This document shows, piece after piece, positions 32,032 through 42,802 of a stretch of DNA of 64,000 bases; position 1 is the stretch's first letter; every line of letters begins with the position of its first letter. Source of the stretch: Adiantum capillus-veneris. Lineage: Eukaryota; Streptophyta; Polypodiopsida; Polypodiales; Pteridaceae. The stretch covers positions 61,198,578-61,262,577 of the forward strand of contig CM043944.1 in the NCBI GenBank assembly GCA_014529385.2, given 5' to 3'. The translations under genes and the position numbers were made by a program. The notes below the pieces were generated by a model that was not told the DNA's origin, ran no database searches, and was given only the letters and a program-made list of their open reading frames with translations.

Positions 32032-32523
32032 TCAATCTACAACCATTATTCCAATTGGGCATCTCTTCTCCCTCTGATGTACTTGGCCAGCATGAGCTTG
32101 CTCTAGAATCAAAATGTATTCATTTTTTGTGGAACACATCCGCAATTGATTGTCCTTTCCTTGCTTATAGAGGTGATCCTTGATCAATACGTAGCTCTTC
32201 GCTTCAATCTGAATGGATTTTATTCTTGATTTTATCAATCCCTTTGATAAGATTCTTATTGTTAGGTAATCCACAATGTATGAGCTCAACTTAGGTGCTA
32301 TCATGATTTTGAATAGTGTCGTATGTTCTATCGGTGCTTTGGTTGCACAAATGTTACATGAAATAATGTTATCATGAACACATTTTTGCATTCCATACCA
32401 ATATATACTTATTCTCATCAATCTTTGATATGTTTTTCCTTCTCCATTGTGAATTCTTATGTTTTTCACATGAGCTTGGCTCAAGTACATGATTCTCTCA
32501 TTTGGATCTATATATAGACTCAA
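32032..32523 (-). pseudogene. Gypsy RNase H/integrase junction (zinc finger)
   Basis: 163 open codons. Two recognisable blocks: an integrase zinc-finger-like segment WYGMQKCVHDNIISCNICA, and a linker block SIQIEAKSYVLIKDHLYKQG followed by ILEQAHAGQ, which in intact gypsy pol precedes the zinc finger. Their order here is the reverse of the usual one, suggesting a rearrangement or a fused piece. The catalytic DDE core is not found to the left. Confidence 0.65.
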
Positions 32524-32529
32524 TATGTT

Positions 32530-33189
32530 GTCATTTCCCTACTTCTGTATTCTTTCAGCTATCAGCACAAGTGTTTTAGAGTCCTTAATGATTGATGGCT
32601 ATCTTTCAATCTATCATGGTCCAATTGTGAGCAAGGGTATAACATGTCAACTCCACCTTAGCACCATCTCAATGTTGAAAAGGTAAGAATATAGCAAGTC
32701 ATCATCAACCTCGCTGGATGCTTCTCCATGAGTCAATCAAGACAATTGGTTAGCTCTTTGATGTGTCATTCCTTTTTTCACCACCCACCACTATGAAATC
32801 AAATTCAAGCAATATAATGAGCCATCAAGCCATATGCCCTGTATTACAAGGTTTATTCACCAAGTACAATAGTGTCTGATGATCCACAAAAAATACAAAT
32901 TTGTTCGCGAGAAGGTAGTGTCTGAACTTCTTCACCGCATAGACCATTCCTAGACCTTCTCTCTCCATAGTTGTGTAATTATTTTCTGCACTATTCAATT
33001 GTCAAATGTAGTAACATATGGGAAAATCCATGTTATTATCTCCATGCTATGCTAGAATGCATCCTATAGCATATGTTGATCATCAATGTGGACATGAAAA
33101 ATCGTCATCCAATCAAGAGCTTTTAAGGTTGGAGTAGAAATCAATCTTTGCTTCAATGTCTAGAACGCTTTTTCACATTTGTCGATCCA
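32530..33189 (-). pseudogene. Gypsy RNase H, heavily decayed
   Basis: Minus-strand translation gives scattered matches to the RT-associated RNase H: TLKQRLISTPTLKALDW, then DFPYV-like, KPCNTGHMA and WLIILLEFDF, separated by many stops. Lies directly after RT in the right orientation. Confidence 0.55.
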
Positions 33190-34180
33190 CTAAAATTTTG
33201 TGATAAGAGAGTAGAGAGGTTTGGAAGTAATTGCAAACATATAGATGAATCTTCTATAGTATCCACAATGGCCCTTGAAGACTTGTACCTCTCTAACTTT
33301 CATAGGTCTTAGTAGATCAACAATCACTTGAAGCTTCTTGAGATCCGTAGAAATTCTGTTCTTGAACACATTGTGTCCTAGAATCTTCTTTTGTCTAACC
33401 ATGAAGACATATCTTTTTGAATTTAAGAATATGCGATATGTATAGCACTTTTCAAAGATATTGTTCAAGTGTACTATGTAATCGTTTCTTAGTGGAGAAT
33501 GCATGCATAATTCATCCCCCAGGGCGGTCACTTTTTAGAATGTGTATGATATCACGTGAGTTAACTGAAGAGGATTATTAAAAGACCAAAATGTATAAAA
33601 ATATATACATACAGAGGGGGGTGGGGGTTTTTTTAATAGGCTCACAGTGTAAGTATAGTATGTATATTGGGGTATTATTAATTACCTCTTGAACGCACGT
33701 GATATAGGGGTCTTTTGATAAGTGACTGCCCCGGGAATTCATCCATATAAATCTCTAAGAATTGTCCAAGATACTCCTTAAAAGCATGATTCATCAGTCT
33801 TTGGAATGTGGCAGGTACATTGGTTAAGCCAAATCGCATCACTCGATAAGTGAATATATCCCATTTCATATAGCTTTATGTAAAGCTGGTTGTTCTCTAA
33901 AAATCCATCAAGAAAGCTATAAGCTTCCTGTCTTGCACACTCTATCACATGATCGATAATTTGTGACAGGGGATAGTTTTCTTTGATGGTTGGTGCATTT
34001 ACCTTTTTGAGATTCACACATACCAATAATAATTTTTATATCTTCGGCACTACCGCAATTGGTGAAACCCAATTTATCTGCTCGATCTCATAGATAAACT
34101 CTTCTTCCTTAATCTTGTCTATCTCCTCCTTGACCTTTTTGGCAAATGTTTTGCTATAGGTATAGGGATGTTGTCTACAA
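33190..34180 (-). pseudogene. Gypsy reverse transcriptase split by a MITE
   Basis: Minus strand from 34180: FAKKVKEEIDKIKEEEFIYE, INWVSPIAVVPK, VCVNLKKVNAPTIKENYPL, RFGLTNVPATFQRLMN and LEIYMDEF (the Y/F-x-DD box with the second Asp replaced by Glu). Then a 218-bp MITE (33518-33735), then GDELCMHS, CYTYRIFLNSKRYVFMV and KILGHNVFKNRIS. The duplicated Asp-Glu codons on both sides of the MITE are its target duplication. Multiple stops; a dead copy. Confidence 0.85.
33518..33735. mobile_element. 218-bp Mutator-like MITE
   Basis: Terminal inverted repeats of about 45 bp: the left end begins CCCAGGGCGGTCACTT, the right end (reverse complement) CCCGGGGCAGTCACTT, and both continue to a TATCACGTG block. 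Flanked by a perfect 9-bp direct repeat AATTCATCC (33509-33517 and 33736-33744). 9-bp duplications are characteristic of Mutator-like elements. No coding capacity, so non-autonomous. Excision of the insert plus one repeat restores the RT order. A related end lies at 40740-40887. Confidence 0.88.
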
Positions 34181-35459
34181 GGTTTCATATCACTCTTGAG
34201 AGGTATCGTATGTTGAAAATGTTAGTATCTACACCCTTAAGGTCTTTGTATATCCTTGCGAACACATCTCTACACTCTTTGAGCATAGCTATTAATAGTT
34301 GCTCTTCCTCCTCTTTGAGGTCAATGGCAATGTATGCCGGCTTTCATTCCTCTCCTGGTTCAACTAAGTCTATGGGCTTGGCTTTCTCATGTCTATTGTA
34401 AGATGTCCTCGGTTCTTTAAGTTCTTGCATCGGCTACTAAACTATGATCTTTTGATCTTGTATCGTGTATCTCTTGTAGTGAGAGGGTGCATCAATCTAT
34501 GTGTGTTTGAGGCTTCTTCACTGTCCATCTTGATCGTCTAGAATTCTTTCAATGTTTGCTTTAATTTTTGATATTCCCGTTTGTGCTCAGTTTTTGTCAT
34601 TCTAAATGACATTTCAGTTGTGTCTTCGATTTTTAGCTTGCTTTGCTTCTCAGGATTGGTCTTTGTGGAAGCCGGTTCTGTATATCTCCTTGCAATCTTA
34701 TCTTTGCCGCAATTTGTGGCTCCTACGAGCATCAAATACTGCATTTTAATCTTCATAAAAGGCATAGGTTCTCCTTTTGTTTGCATTTGTTTTCTCACTC
34801 ATTTTGTGCAACACCTTTCTTGTCTCCTAGATTTTTGATTAGAGAAATCATAAAAGATCAAACTCTTTTTCCTTGGGTTTTGTTTCATTTTTAGAGCTAC
34901 TTGATAGCCTCTACGTCTATCTCTAAGAATATTGTCTTGTGAACCTTGGAACTCTTCCTCATTTTCATTTCTCAAATCTCTTATGGAAAGCTTATTAGCT
35001 ATGTTTTTGCACTCAACAGTTTCTTGTGTGTATATGTCCTCGGTCTTTGACCCTCATTCCAAGATAACACTCACCATTTGGAAGGGTAATATGTTATAGC
35101 CCTCTTTGTCACAAAACTTCATTGGTGTTACTTCATTCATGTATAGGTCTAGAGAAGTTAGTATTTGATTCCAACCAAAAGGTTCGAACGAAATTGCTCT
35201 AGGATATAATCTTTGTCTCCACTAGTCTATCTCTGATAGAATCTTCTCTTGCCAAGCTCTCACACTTGGAAGCTCCAGACATCCAAAGATGCACTTTATT
35301 ATATAGCCATGCATATATCTTGTGATCATTGGTTGTTGTTGAGTCAAATTACTCTACAAAATTTGAATAACATCTCTGTATCTATGGTCCTTCACCCTGA
35401 TTTTCATTGTAATCTCTTTGCACCTTAAGTAGATATGATCATATCTCCAATATTTTACC
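34181..35459 (-). other. Protease-RT linker of the decayed gypsy element
   Basis: Minus-strand sequence between protease and RT of the same element. Small Lys/Glu-rich frames (34538-34798) and many stops. No separate gene seen. Confidence 0.4.
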
Positions 35460-35720
35460 ACTTTAATTTGATGCATAAATGGTCTTCCTAAAATGACATC
35501 AAAGTTGTTACTCTAACCAAAATCACTATTGTAAAGGTATGTCTGTACTCTATCCCACAAGAGGTTACTATGATATGTTCCAATATTCTCATTGGTCTCT
35601 CAACTTAAACATCTTCAAGTTGCAATTTCATTCTTGTTTTGGGTGAGCTAGTCTTTCCCATTTCTTCCAAATCTCTTTTGTAGCAATGGCCACTCCAGGC
35701 CCCCTATCAAGTATAGAAAT
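35460..35720 (-). pseudogene. Gypsy protease, decayed
   Basis: The minus strand encodes ISILDRGPGVAIATKEIWKK, resembling the retropepsin active site (L-D-x-G-x-x-V-x-I) with substitutions, and about 60 codons later VILGRPFM, the conserved protease C-terminal motif. Correct order and strand for the element whose gag is at 37-38.8 kb and RT at 33-34 kb. Confidence 0.6.
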
Positions 35721-36909
35721 TGTTTTTACTCCCTTGATCTCCATAAGGTGGTGTTTCCTTCTTCCCCTTCACAGAAATCACCCACCTTGTTCATAGGTAT
35801 TGGTTGTGCCTTGAGTTTATCTTGAGTCAACTTACCCGCATGTTCATCTAAAGGAATGTCTTGATGAGGAATTTTTAGCCCTATCTTCTCTAAGTTTTTG
35901 CCCACTTTATCCTATAGATGTGATCTAATATGTAACAGCTCAGAGAGAGTTATCGTCATTTTATAGAAGACGACATTAATTCATGCAGGCTTTTGGTGTC
36001 CATTATCTTTGGAATTGGCTTCCATTGAGAAGGCATTGCCTTGACCTCTAATTTTGTTTCATGCTCTTCTATGAAAGATGGAAAAGTCTTGAATGTTTCA
36101 AGTTTTCTCTCCCCTGATGCTTCTACTCCTGCATCACTAAAAGAGATGGTATGTCTTCTAGGTAAAACTCTTGATGCATGTTAATCTCCGTGATAGATGT
36201 AGACTTAAAAGTTTCACTACCATTCGTTCTATTCCATATTGTTTTCCACCTCCAAAATTGGCACTGTCCCTTGTGACTTGGAGTCATCTATGGTATTAGC
36301 CACTAGACCATTGTGTCCAATGGTGTTTTTGTCTTAGGTCTCATGTGATCATTCATTTCATTTCCTTTGTGTTGAATTTTCCCATCCCTTTGGTGGATTA
36401 GCACTTCTTGTCTAGGGATATTTTCTTTCTCTGTTTCCATTAGAGCTTGAGTTGTCTCTATGAGACTTTTGTACATTTTAGTCTCTATTTTTTAACCTTG
36501 GGATGTGAATATATCAACCATCTCTATTCATGTGTCTGGTTGGTTTTCGATCTAGCCACGAATTTTGTAATAGAGCCTTTGAAGGTTTATAACTTTATCC
36601 ACCACCATGAGTGAACCTCCCAATGACATCGCTCCTTTTGTTTGATTTTTGTTTTCCTTTTCATGTTTCAACTGCTCCGTGGCTTGTTAAAACTCAATTT
36701 CTAAGGCATTTTTCTCTTTTAGCCTTTTTGCTTTGGCCTTCCAAGATTTTATTAAGTCCTTACCAATAAGCTCCCAAATTCCATTTGAACATGCAGCTTG
36801 TTTTCATCCTCAACATGTGTGTTTTTGGCAGTTTCTCAAGCTTGAGCTCTAGTCATCGCATTTATTGGAATTGTAGGCTCAATTTTTTATCCACTTAACA
36901 TTCATCCTC
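35721..36909 (-). other. Decayed gag-protease linker
   Basis: No motif recognised. T-rich on the plus strand with scattered short frames. Position suggests the gag-protease linker of the minus-strand gypsy relic. Confidence 0.35.
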
Positions 36910-37070
36910 ACTTTTCTCTTGTTTTTAGGATTTTTGGGACAGCTTGGAAGAGCATGATCTATTCCACAGTTTGGAAGAGCATGATCTATTCCACATACAT
37001 CACTTTTCTCTTGTTTTTAGGATTTTTGGGACAGTTTGGAAGAGCATGATCTATTCCACATACATCACAA
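36910..37070 (-). repeat. 92-bp tandem duplication over a zinc knuckle
   Basis: CTTTTCTCTTGTTTTTAGGA and the following ~40 bp occur at 36911 and again at 37003. A shorter extra copy of TTGGAAGAGCATGATC lies between. On the minus strand the unit encodes CDVCGIDHALPNC, a CCHC knuckle (CX2CX3HX4C), followed by PKNPKNKRK, so the knuckle was partly triplicated. Confidence 0.8.
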
Positions 37071-37425
37071 AACCCAAAATCTTTTTACGCTCACATTTGT
37101 GTGGAAAAACCCTTGCCCAATGATCACCTTACATTCATAGCAAGGACCTCCTGGTTGGGATGCTTGAGGAGCCCTCATTGACTGTTCGGACCTAGGAGGA
37201 TAACCTCGAGGTTTATAATCTTGGTTAACTATGAACATGAGTGTGTTCTAATCCATCGTGTAATGATTTTTCCATGGTTGAGCAACATATGATGGCTCTG
37301 CAGCTTTGTCTGTACTTACCCAAGAAAGGTAACCTTTGTCAACATATGAAATACTTTTAGATTCTCTCTTGTAGGTCTCAATCGGTTCTTTGTAGTATGA
37401 AGCTGGTGGAAACATTCTCTGATTT

Positions 37426-38780
37426 TCAAGTGTTTCTATTGGCTATGTATATCTCACAATTTCTTGGCCTTCTTGAGGTAAAGGAGGTTATTGGCCCAAC
37501 ATTGGTTGAGGCTTGTCTCCCCCTTGCATTCATCACTACTAGTCTAGGTTGAGTATTACACCATGGGGTGGGATGATCCCCTCCATGCATTTCACATCTT
37601 CTCGGTTGTTGTTGTACATTTGGGTTTGGTCCATTTCCTTCATTCATCCTTTTGATCACTTCTACGACCATTTAGTTAACATTTGGCGCGGTAGGAGTTC
37701 GAACATTTTGCTTCATTGTGGATTCACTCGTTGTAGAAGAGGTACTGCTAGTCATGTTATCTGCATCTTCCATCACCTCTCTGTAAGCCTTACAATTATC
37801 AACTACATACAAGGCTTCTCTAGTGATTGCTCAAATGTTGTACATGCTTTGAGGTGCAGGTCCTTCTTGAGTGTCTCTTTCTTCAATCCCTCTATGAAGA
37901 GGATTGATAGCATCTCATCTTGCAGTAACTCTCACACAGGACATCTCTCTATGTATTGTTTGCAACAAAATGAAGCTTCCTTCAGTTTCTCGTTCTCCTT
38001 CTGCTTGAAAGCATAGATTTGGGACACCGTATTGTGCTTGATTTTCTTTTAGAAAATTCCTCTAGAAATTCGCACAGAAGTTGCTTTATCTTTGAAAAAT
38101 CTTTATTGTTCAAAGGTTGGAACCATGTTAATGTTGTTCCTTTCACGGTCAGCCTAAATCCTTCATAATAGGAGTGGAAATCTACCACCTATTCAACTCT
38201 CAAAACTTATTTGAAGAGTGAAACATGAGCATATGGATCTCCTGATCCATTGTACTTCTTGGCAACACACTTAGCTACCTAGGATGGTTGCATCAGTCAT
38301 GTTTCTTCAACCATTCTCACAACTCTAGGTTCTCTTGCTAGGACCTCTCTAGCCTCATAATCCCCACTAAGAACTCTAGTTGGTGAAACATGAGCAAATG
38401 GATCTCTTGATCCATTGTACTTCTTGGCAACACACTTAGCTTCCTGGGATGGTCACATCAGTCATGTTTCTTCAACCATTCTCACAACTCTAGGTTCTCT
38501 TGCTAGGACCTCTCTAGCCTCATAACCCCCACTAAGAACTCTAGTTGGAATCGTTATGTGGCCACTTCCTTAAGAAGCGGCACATCTCTTGCTTCTGTCA
38601 AGGTTTTCAAAAATCTCGTCATATAGATCGTACTAGGAGCTTTATTGTCCCTATATGTATTCATTGGAACCCTTGAACCCAAGGATCCCATCAGTCTCAG
38701 CATTGAGAAGTGTTTTTGGTTCATTGAGTCAGTTATTCTAGATCTCTCAGGACTCAATTTTCCCATCTCGAATCTAGTCT
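37426..38780 (-). pseudogene. Gypsy gag of the decayed 32-39 kb element
   Basis: Minus-strand frames at 38554-38766, 37982-38188 (FHSYYEGFRLTVKGTTLTWF, the gag core with L-x-G-x-A/T-x-x-W-F) and 37426-37671 (CEMHGGDHPTPWC, a variant knuckle). Interrupted by stops and by a 165-bp tandem duplication (38218-38547). Together with protease, RT, RNase H and integrase pieces to the left this makes one long minus-strand gypsy relic of about 7 kb. Confidence 0.7.
38218..38547. repeat. 165-bp tandem duplication
   Basis: Two adjacent copies begin GTGAAACATGAGCA at 38218 and 38383 and end CTAAGAACTCTAGTTG. About 10 differences by eye. The period equals 55 codons, so the duplication within gag would be frame-neutral. 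Confidence 0.9.
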
Positions 38781-39279
38781 CCTATATAATAGGTCTTAAC
38801 GTGCTTGGAGTGGCATAATACTGATGGAGTGGGCCTCCAAAGTATGTATATCTTTCAAGTTATTTTGGGTCTACTGCTGAATATCTATGTCCGTACTTAT
38901 CAAGTATGATTATATGACTGTCTCTGCCCTCGGTGTATGTGAAGACATATGTTTGTGCTCTGAGAGCTCTCCAATGTAGGGTCCCATGTCCTTATAATCC
39001 TTATAATAGTTCATTTTCTCACCGTTATCGTATTTGTATAGTCCTACATAAGATCGTTTCATTTACTTGCCTCGGTTTTGTATTTGGAATGTCCAACTTA
39101 GGCAACTTATCCTCAGGCTCTACGTCAACTTTGTCTTTTGTGCATGTCATTCCCCGTTTGTCCACAATATAGGGATTTTTCACAACAAGATACATTATTT
39201 TTTCATCATCAAAGTATCGATCACCACTATAGTCTACATGCCTTAGGTCCTTGAACTCACTAGGCCTCTCCTCTAATTT
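38781..39279. other. No recognised feature
   Basis: Upstream (minus-strand) flank of the gypsy gag; a leader or LTR could lie here but no PBS of either type was found. Confidence 0.35.
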
Positions 39280-40740
39280 CGTGCAATAGCGATTTATACT
39301 ATCTTTGTAAATCTTTTCATTTTAATCATTTTTAACTGATAATTCAAGTGAAATAGTTTCATTTTGGATGTTGGTTGGGATGGTATTGCTCTCGTGTTTG
39401 GAAAATTGTGAAAAATCACTCAAAACAAGCGCATTAGACCAAATTTTGGGAAACTTCAACTTTTTGAGATCTAAACCCAAAAAGATTTTGGGAATAGCTT
39501 CCAAATAGCAAAGACTACAAGCTGACAAAGTTTCATGTCAAAAGTAGGTAGAACATGGATCGTGATGCATGTACCTCATCTGACATTTTGGTTGAAAATC
39601 GAACAATGAGTAGTTCAGAGTCATAAAAACTTATTTTCCAAAGTCAACATTGCAAAAAGAGTTGAAGAAAGAGGCCAAAAGGGCCTAAAATTGAGGATAG
39701 CCATAAGTTTCTAAAACAACACTTTTGTTTGACCAAAACTAATCCAAACTCAAAAAGATTTTGGAGATAGGGTACAAACATCATAATCTTGTAGTTGATC
39801 AAGTTAAGCCTAGAAGTGATGGAACATGGATCGCGATCCATGTCCCCCTTCTAAGGTTTTTGGCAGAGACTTGTCGAGTATGTGGTAGAGACTATTGGAA
39901 CCAAACTTTGCCAAAGCAAAGTTGCAAAAAGAATCCAAAAGGTAGTCCAAAAGGGACAAAAACACTTCAAGGTGAAAAATCACAAAGTCGAACTTAGGAT
40001 TTGACTTTCAATTGACCTAAACTAGTCCAAATTACACAAGAAGCATATAGTTGGTGTCATGGTACCAAAGGCAAGCTATGGGTAACGTTTCATCCCATTC
40101 TGCCACTAAGGTGGATCGCGATCCATGTCCCCCTATCACAGATTGAGACTGAAATCATACCATAACTAGATATAGTCATAAGAAGCCTAGTGGTCTTTTC
40201 AAAACTAAATTTGGACATCATTTGAGGATTTTTCAAGTTAAAATAGGATTTGTTTCAAAAGAAAAAAAAATTATCGATGTGGGGAATTTTTGACTAATTG
40301 AGTGGCGATAAGCTCATAGCTATTAATGTTTGTTGTGCAGGTTGCAAGGCCAGGGCACTGCAGCTTGAAGTGATTCTGAGTTAAAGGTTTGGAACTAGGT
40401 AAAGAGGTAACATGTTAGAGTTCTACAAGAGTGATCTTACACCTACATGGTTGAGGGATTCAAATAGAGTGATTATTGAATATGATTTTGATCTCAATTT
40501 GACCCCAAACTTCCATTTTAGTTGATTGAAGTCAGTCTTTGTCAATTGGTCTCAGTTTTGCTTCAAAAGGTCTCTGGAGGACATGGATCTCGATCCATGT
40601 TTCACTCAGAATCTGCTCTGAAACTTATCGGTTATCTCCTATTGAGTTTTATGAGGACCTTGGGCACCAACTTTGAGTTTGGATCCGCTTTTAGGTCTCT
40701 ACCATCAGATTTTCAAAATTTCACAGTTATGATCTTCTCG
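39280..40740. repeat. Diverged ~280-bp repeat array with a palindromic core
   Basis: The perfect 20-bp palindrome ACATGGATCGCGATCCATGT at 39824-39843 recurs in variant form at 39555-39572, 40112-40125 and 40582-40599. Spacing of the first three is about 270-285 bp. Each is preceded by related text (for example AACCCAAAAAGATTTTGGG and AACTCAAAAAGATTTTGGAG). The last copy may be inverted. A further copy lies at 60158-60175. No coding motif. Confidence 0.6.
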
Positions 40741-40887
40741 CCCAAAATATGATTTTCTTGATATACCTATTGTTCAATGTGGGCTTAAAAAAAAAAAAAA
40801 ACCCAACCTGCTCATTGTCAATAATCCTCTCTAGTTAACTCACGTGATATCATACATGTTCTAAAAAGTGATTGCCCCAAGGTTGTA
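40740..40887. mobile_element. Second copy (one end) of the 33.5 kb MITE family
   Basis: Read as reverse complement, the segment ending at 40887 gives GGGGCAATCACTTTTTAGAA, then TGTATGATATCACGTGAGTT, then AGAGGATTATT, a T-run and AGCCCACATTG, in the same order as 33520-33645. The opposite terminal inverted repeat was not found, so it is probably truncated. A 15-bp poly-A lies near 40790. Confidence 0.7.
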
Positions 40888-41413
40888 CTTTACTAAAGCC
40901 ATCGCCCCAAACCCAAACAAACTACAAATCCTAGTAAATGATCATGGATACATGAGCGTCCTTTGTTTTCTAGGTTGATGTCTTTGCCTTCTTGTTCCCT
41001 TTATTATTGGCTTTGACTTCTCGAGAAATCAAGCGACTTCTTGGCAACCATGGCTTCTGCATATTTAACCATATGTGCTCTCTTGCTCTATCTAGATGCC
41101 TTCTTATTCATTGTCTAAGTACTAGAAAACAAGTAAGGCCTCCTTGGTCTTAGGAAGCTTAGGCTCTCATGATATATCATGGTGTTTATATGAACTTGTT
41201 TTTTTTTTTGGCTAGGGATCACAAAAATTAGTGCCTCTTTTTATAGTATGCCTAATTGATTTTGGAGGCTCCATTCTGACACTCGTCTAGCTATGAGCGT
41301 CTATGCCACCACTTCCCTCAGCCTAGGAGCAAAGCTTTGGATTGATCCTTGCACTCACACATGCACACTCATATATATAAATAAATATGTGTGTGATATA
41401 TATATACATATGT

Positions 41414-41415
<2 letters not shown>
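40888..41415. other. No recognised feature
   Basis: No open frame above background or repeat structure noted. Confidence 0.35.
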
Positions 41416-41492
<77 letters not shown>

Positions 41493-41516
41493 GTGTGATA
41501 CACACACACACACACA
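41416..41516. repeat. AT and CA microsatellite
   Basis: (AT)n of about 72 bp at 41416-41487, a TATGTGTGATA bridge, then (CA)8 to about 41516. Able to form a cruciform. Confidence 0.95.
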
Positions 41517-42513
41517 TATTAATGCCAAAAATCATGGACCGTGACTATTTCATACCATCAAACATATAGTACCAAATCTTTAAACTCTTTAAAATTTCTT
41601 GTAGATAGATATTCTAAATAGCACTGAATATAAACAGAATACAAAAAGCATGTACAAATATGTTCAACCCCTAAAGGAGATTAAAAAAAACATGGCATCC
41701 ATACTTAAACAAAAAGAGGAGTGTGTAATCCAACTAGTTAAGTTACATGGATAACACATCTATATTATCAAGATTAAGAACTATATCAACAAACTTGTGA
41801 GAGTAAGACTACAAATTGTGTCGGTATGTCTTTTTTACTAGTTTAATGCAACCATTAATCGTTTTAATGTCTTATGATCATTTAGAATATTAACAAAGTA
41901 TGGCATTGTTGAAATGCTGATGTGATAGTTATCGTGTTTTTTGAGAGGTCGTGACCTGTGTTGTTTGCCTCTATTTTCATGCCTCTTTGTGGAGGTGTTG
42001 ATCTTGTATTGCAACTTGTAGACACTAAGTTGTGGCTTTGGTAGCCACAATTTTTTGGGCCTTCATAATATCCTTGTGTCTGCAAAGACTTACTTGTAAT
42101 GAGCCATCCTGTTGAGTTATTTTCCTATTTTGACTCGCCATTAGTCCATAGAGGCTCGTCACATCACTTATTTATTGTTATCAAGCTAACCCACTAACCA
42201 ACACAAGCAGGTCACCTATTCAAATCCGTCAAACCCCTTCGATAATTATGAAGTCAAGGCACCAAACAGACCTTATAACAAATATAGACACACAATGAGT
42301 AAAAGATGTATAAAACAATGCCTTTTGCGTCTTGTGCATTGTCTCTCTATTTAGGAGACGCCAAGTGCACCGCAAGCACTTGTGCGTAGATGCACTTGTT
42401 AGTCCACTTTACCCAATAATTTTGAGATGTGCATTTGAGATGTAATCTTCCATGTACATTTGAGGTGCTAAGTTTGTAATTTCAAGATAATTTCGATGAT
42501 GTCCTAGTCCCAA
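41517..42513. other. No recognised feature
   Basis: Short frames only (for example 41838-42085, minus) without recognisable domains. Confidence 0.35.
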
Positions 42514-42802
42514 AGTGGTTAGGCTATGGTCACACGAGGCTTAGTTATCAATTATTTGAATAACTAAACCCCATTCTTGGTCACACGCAACCCATTAAAT
42601 AAATAACCATGCCTACCCTTTGTAACTATGTCGATTTTGGCGTAGTTGTGAAGTGCAAGGCATAGTTGGGAGGTTGAATAAATAACTAAGCCTTGGGTGA
42701 CCATGCAAGAGGCTTAGTTATTCATTTAATGCTTTGTCTAGGCATAGTTGGCATGGTTATTTATAACTGATAACTAGCCTCACGTGACGATAGGCTTACA
42801 CT
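42514..42802. mobile_element. Putative foldback MITE, about 289 bp
   Basis: The left end AGTGGTTAGGCTATGGTCAC continues ACGAGGCTTAGTTATCA. The right end, reverse complemented, reads AGTGTAAGCCTATCGTCAC then GTGAGGCTAGTTATCA: about 45 bp of imperfect inverted repeat. Internal TTAGTTATTCA-like motifs repeat. No clear target duplication, so the superfamily is not assigned. Confidence 0.55.

Noticed and set aside
39824-39843. Palindrome as a transcription terminator
   Set aside because: No U-run and no bacterial context; it recurs as part of a dispersed repeat.
33518-40887. One 7.4 kb DNA transposon with the MITE-type repeats as its ends
   Set aside because: The gypsy RT order is continuous when only 33518-33735 is removed, and a 9-bp duplication bounds that short unit.
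41323-41569. Tyr-Ile repeat frames
   Set aside because: Translation of the AT microsatellite.
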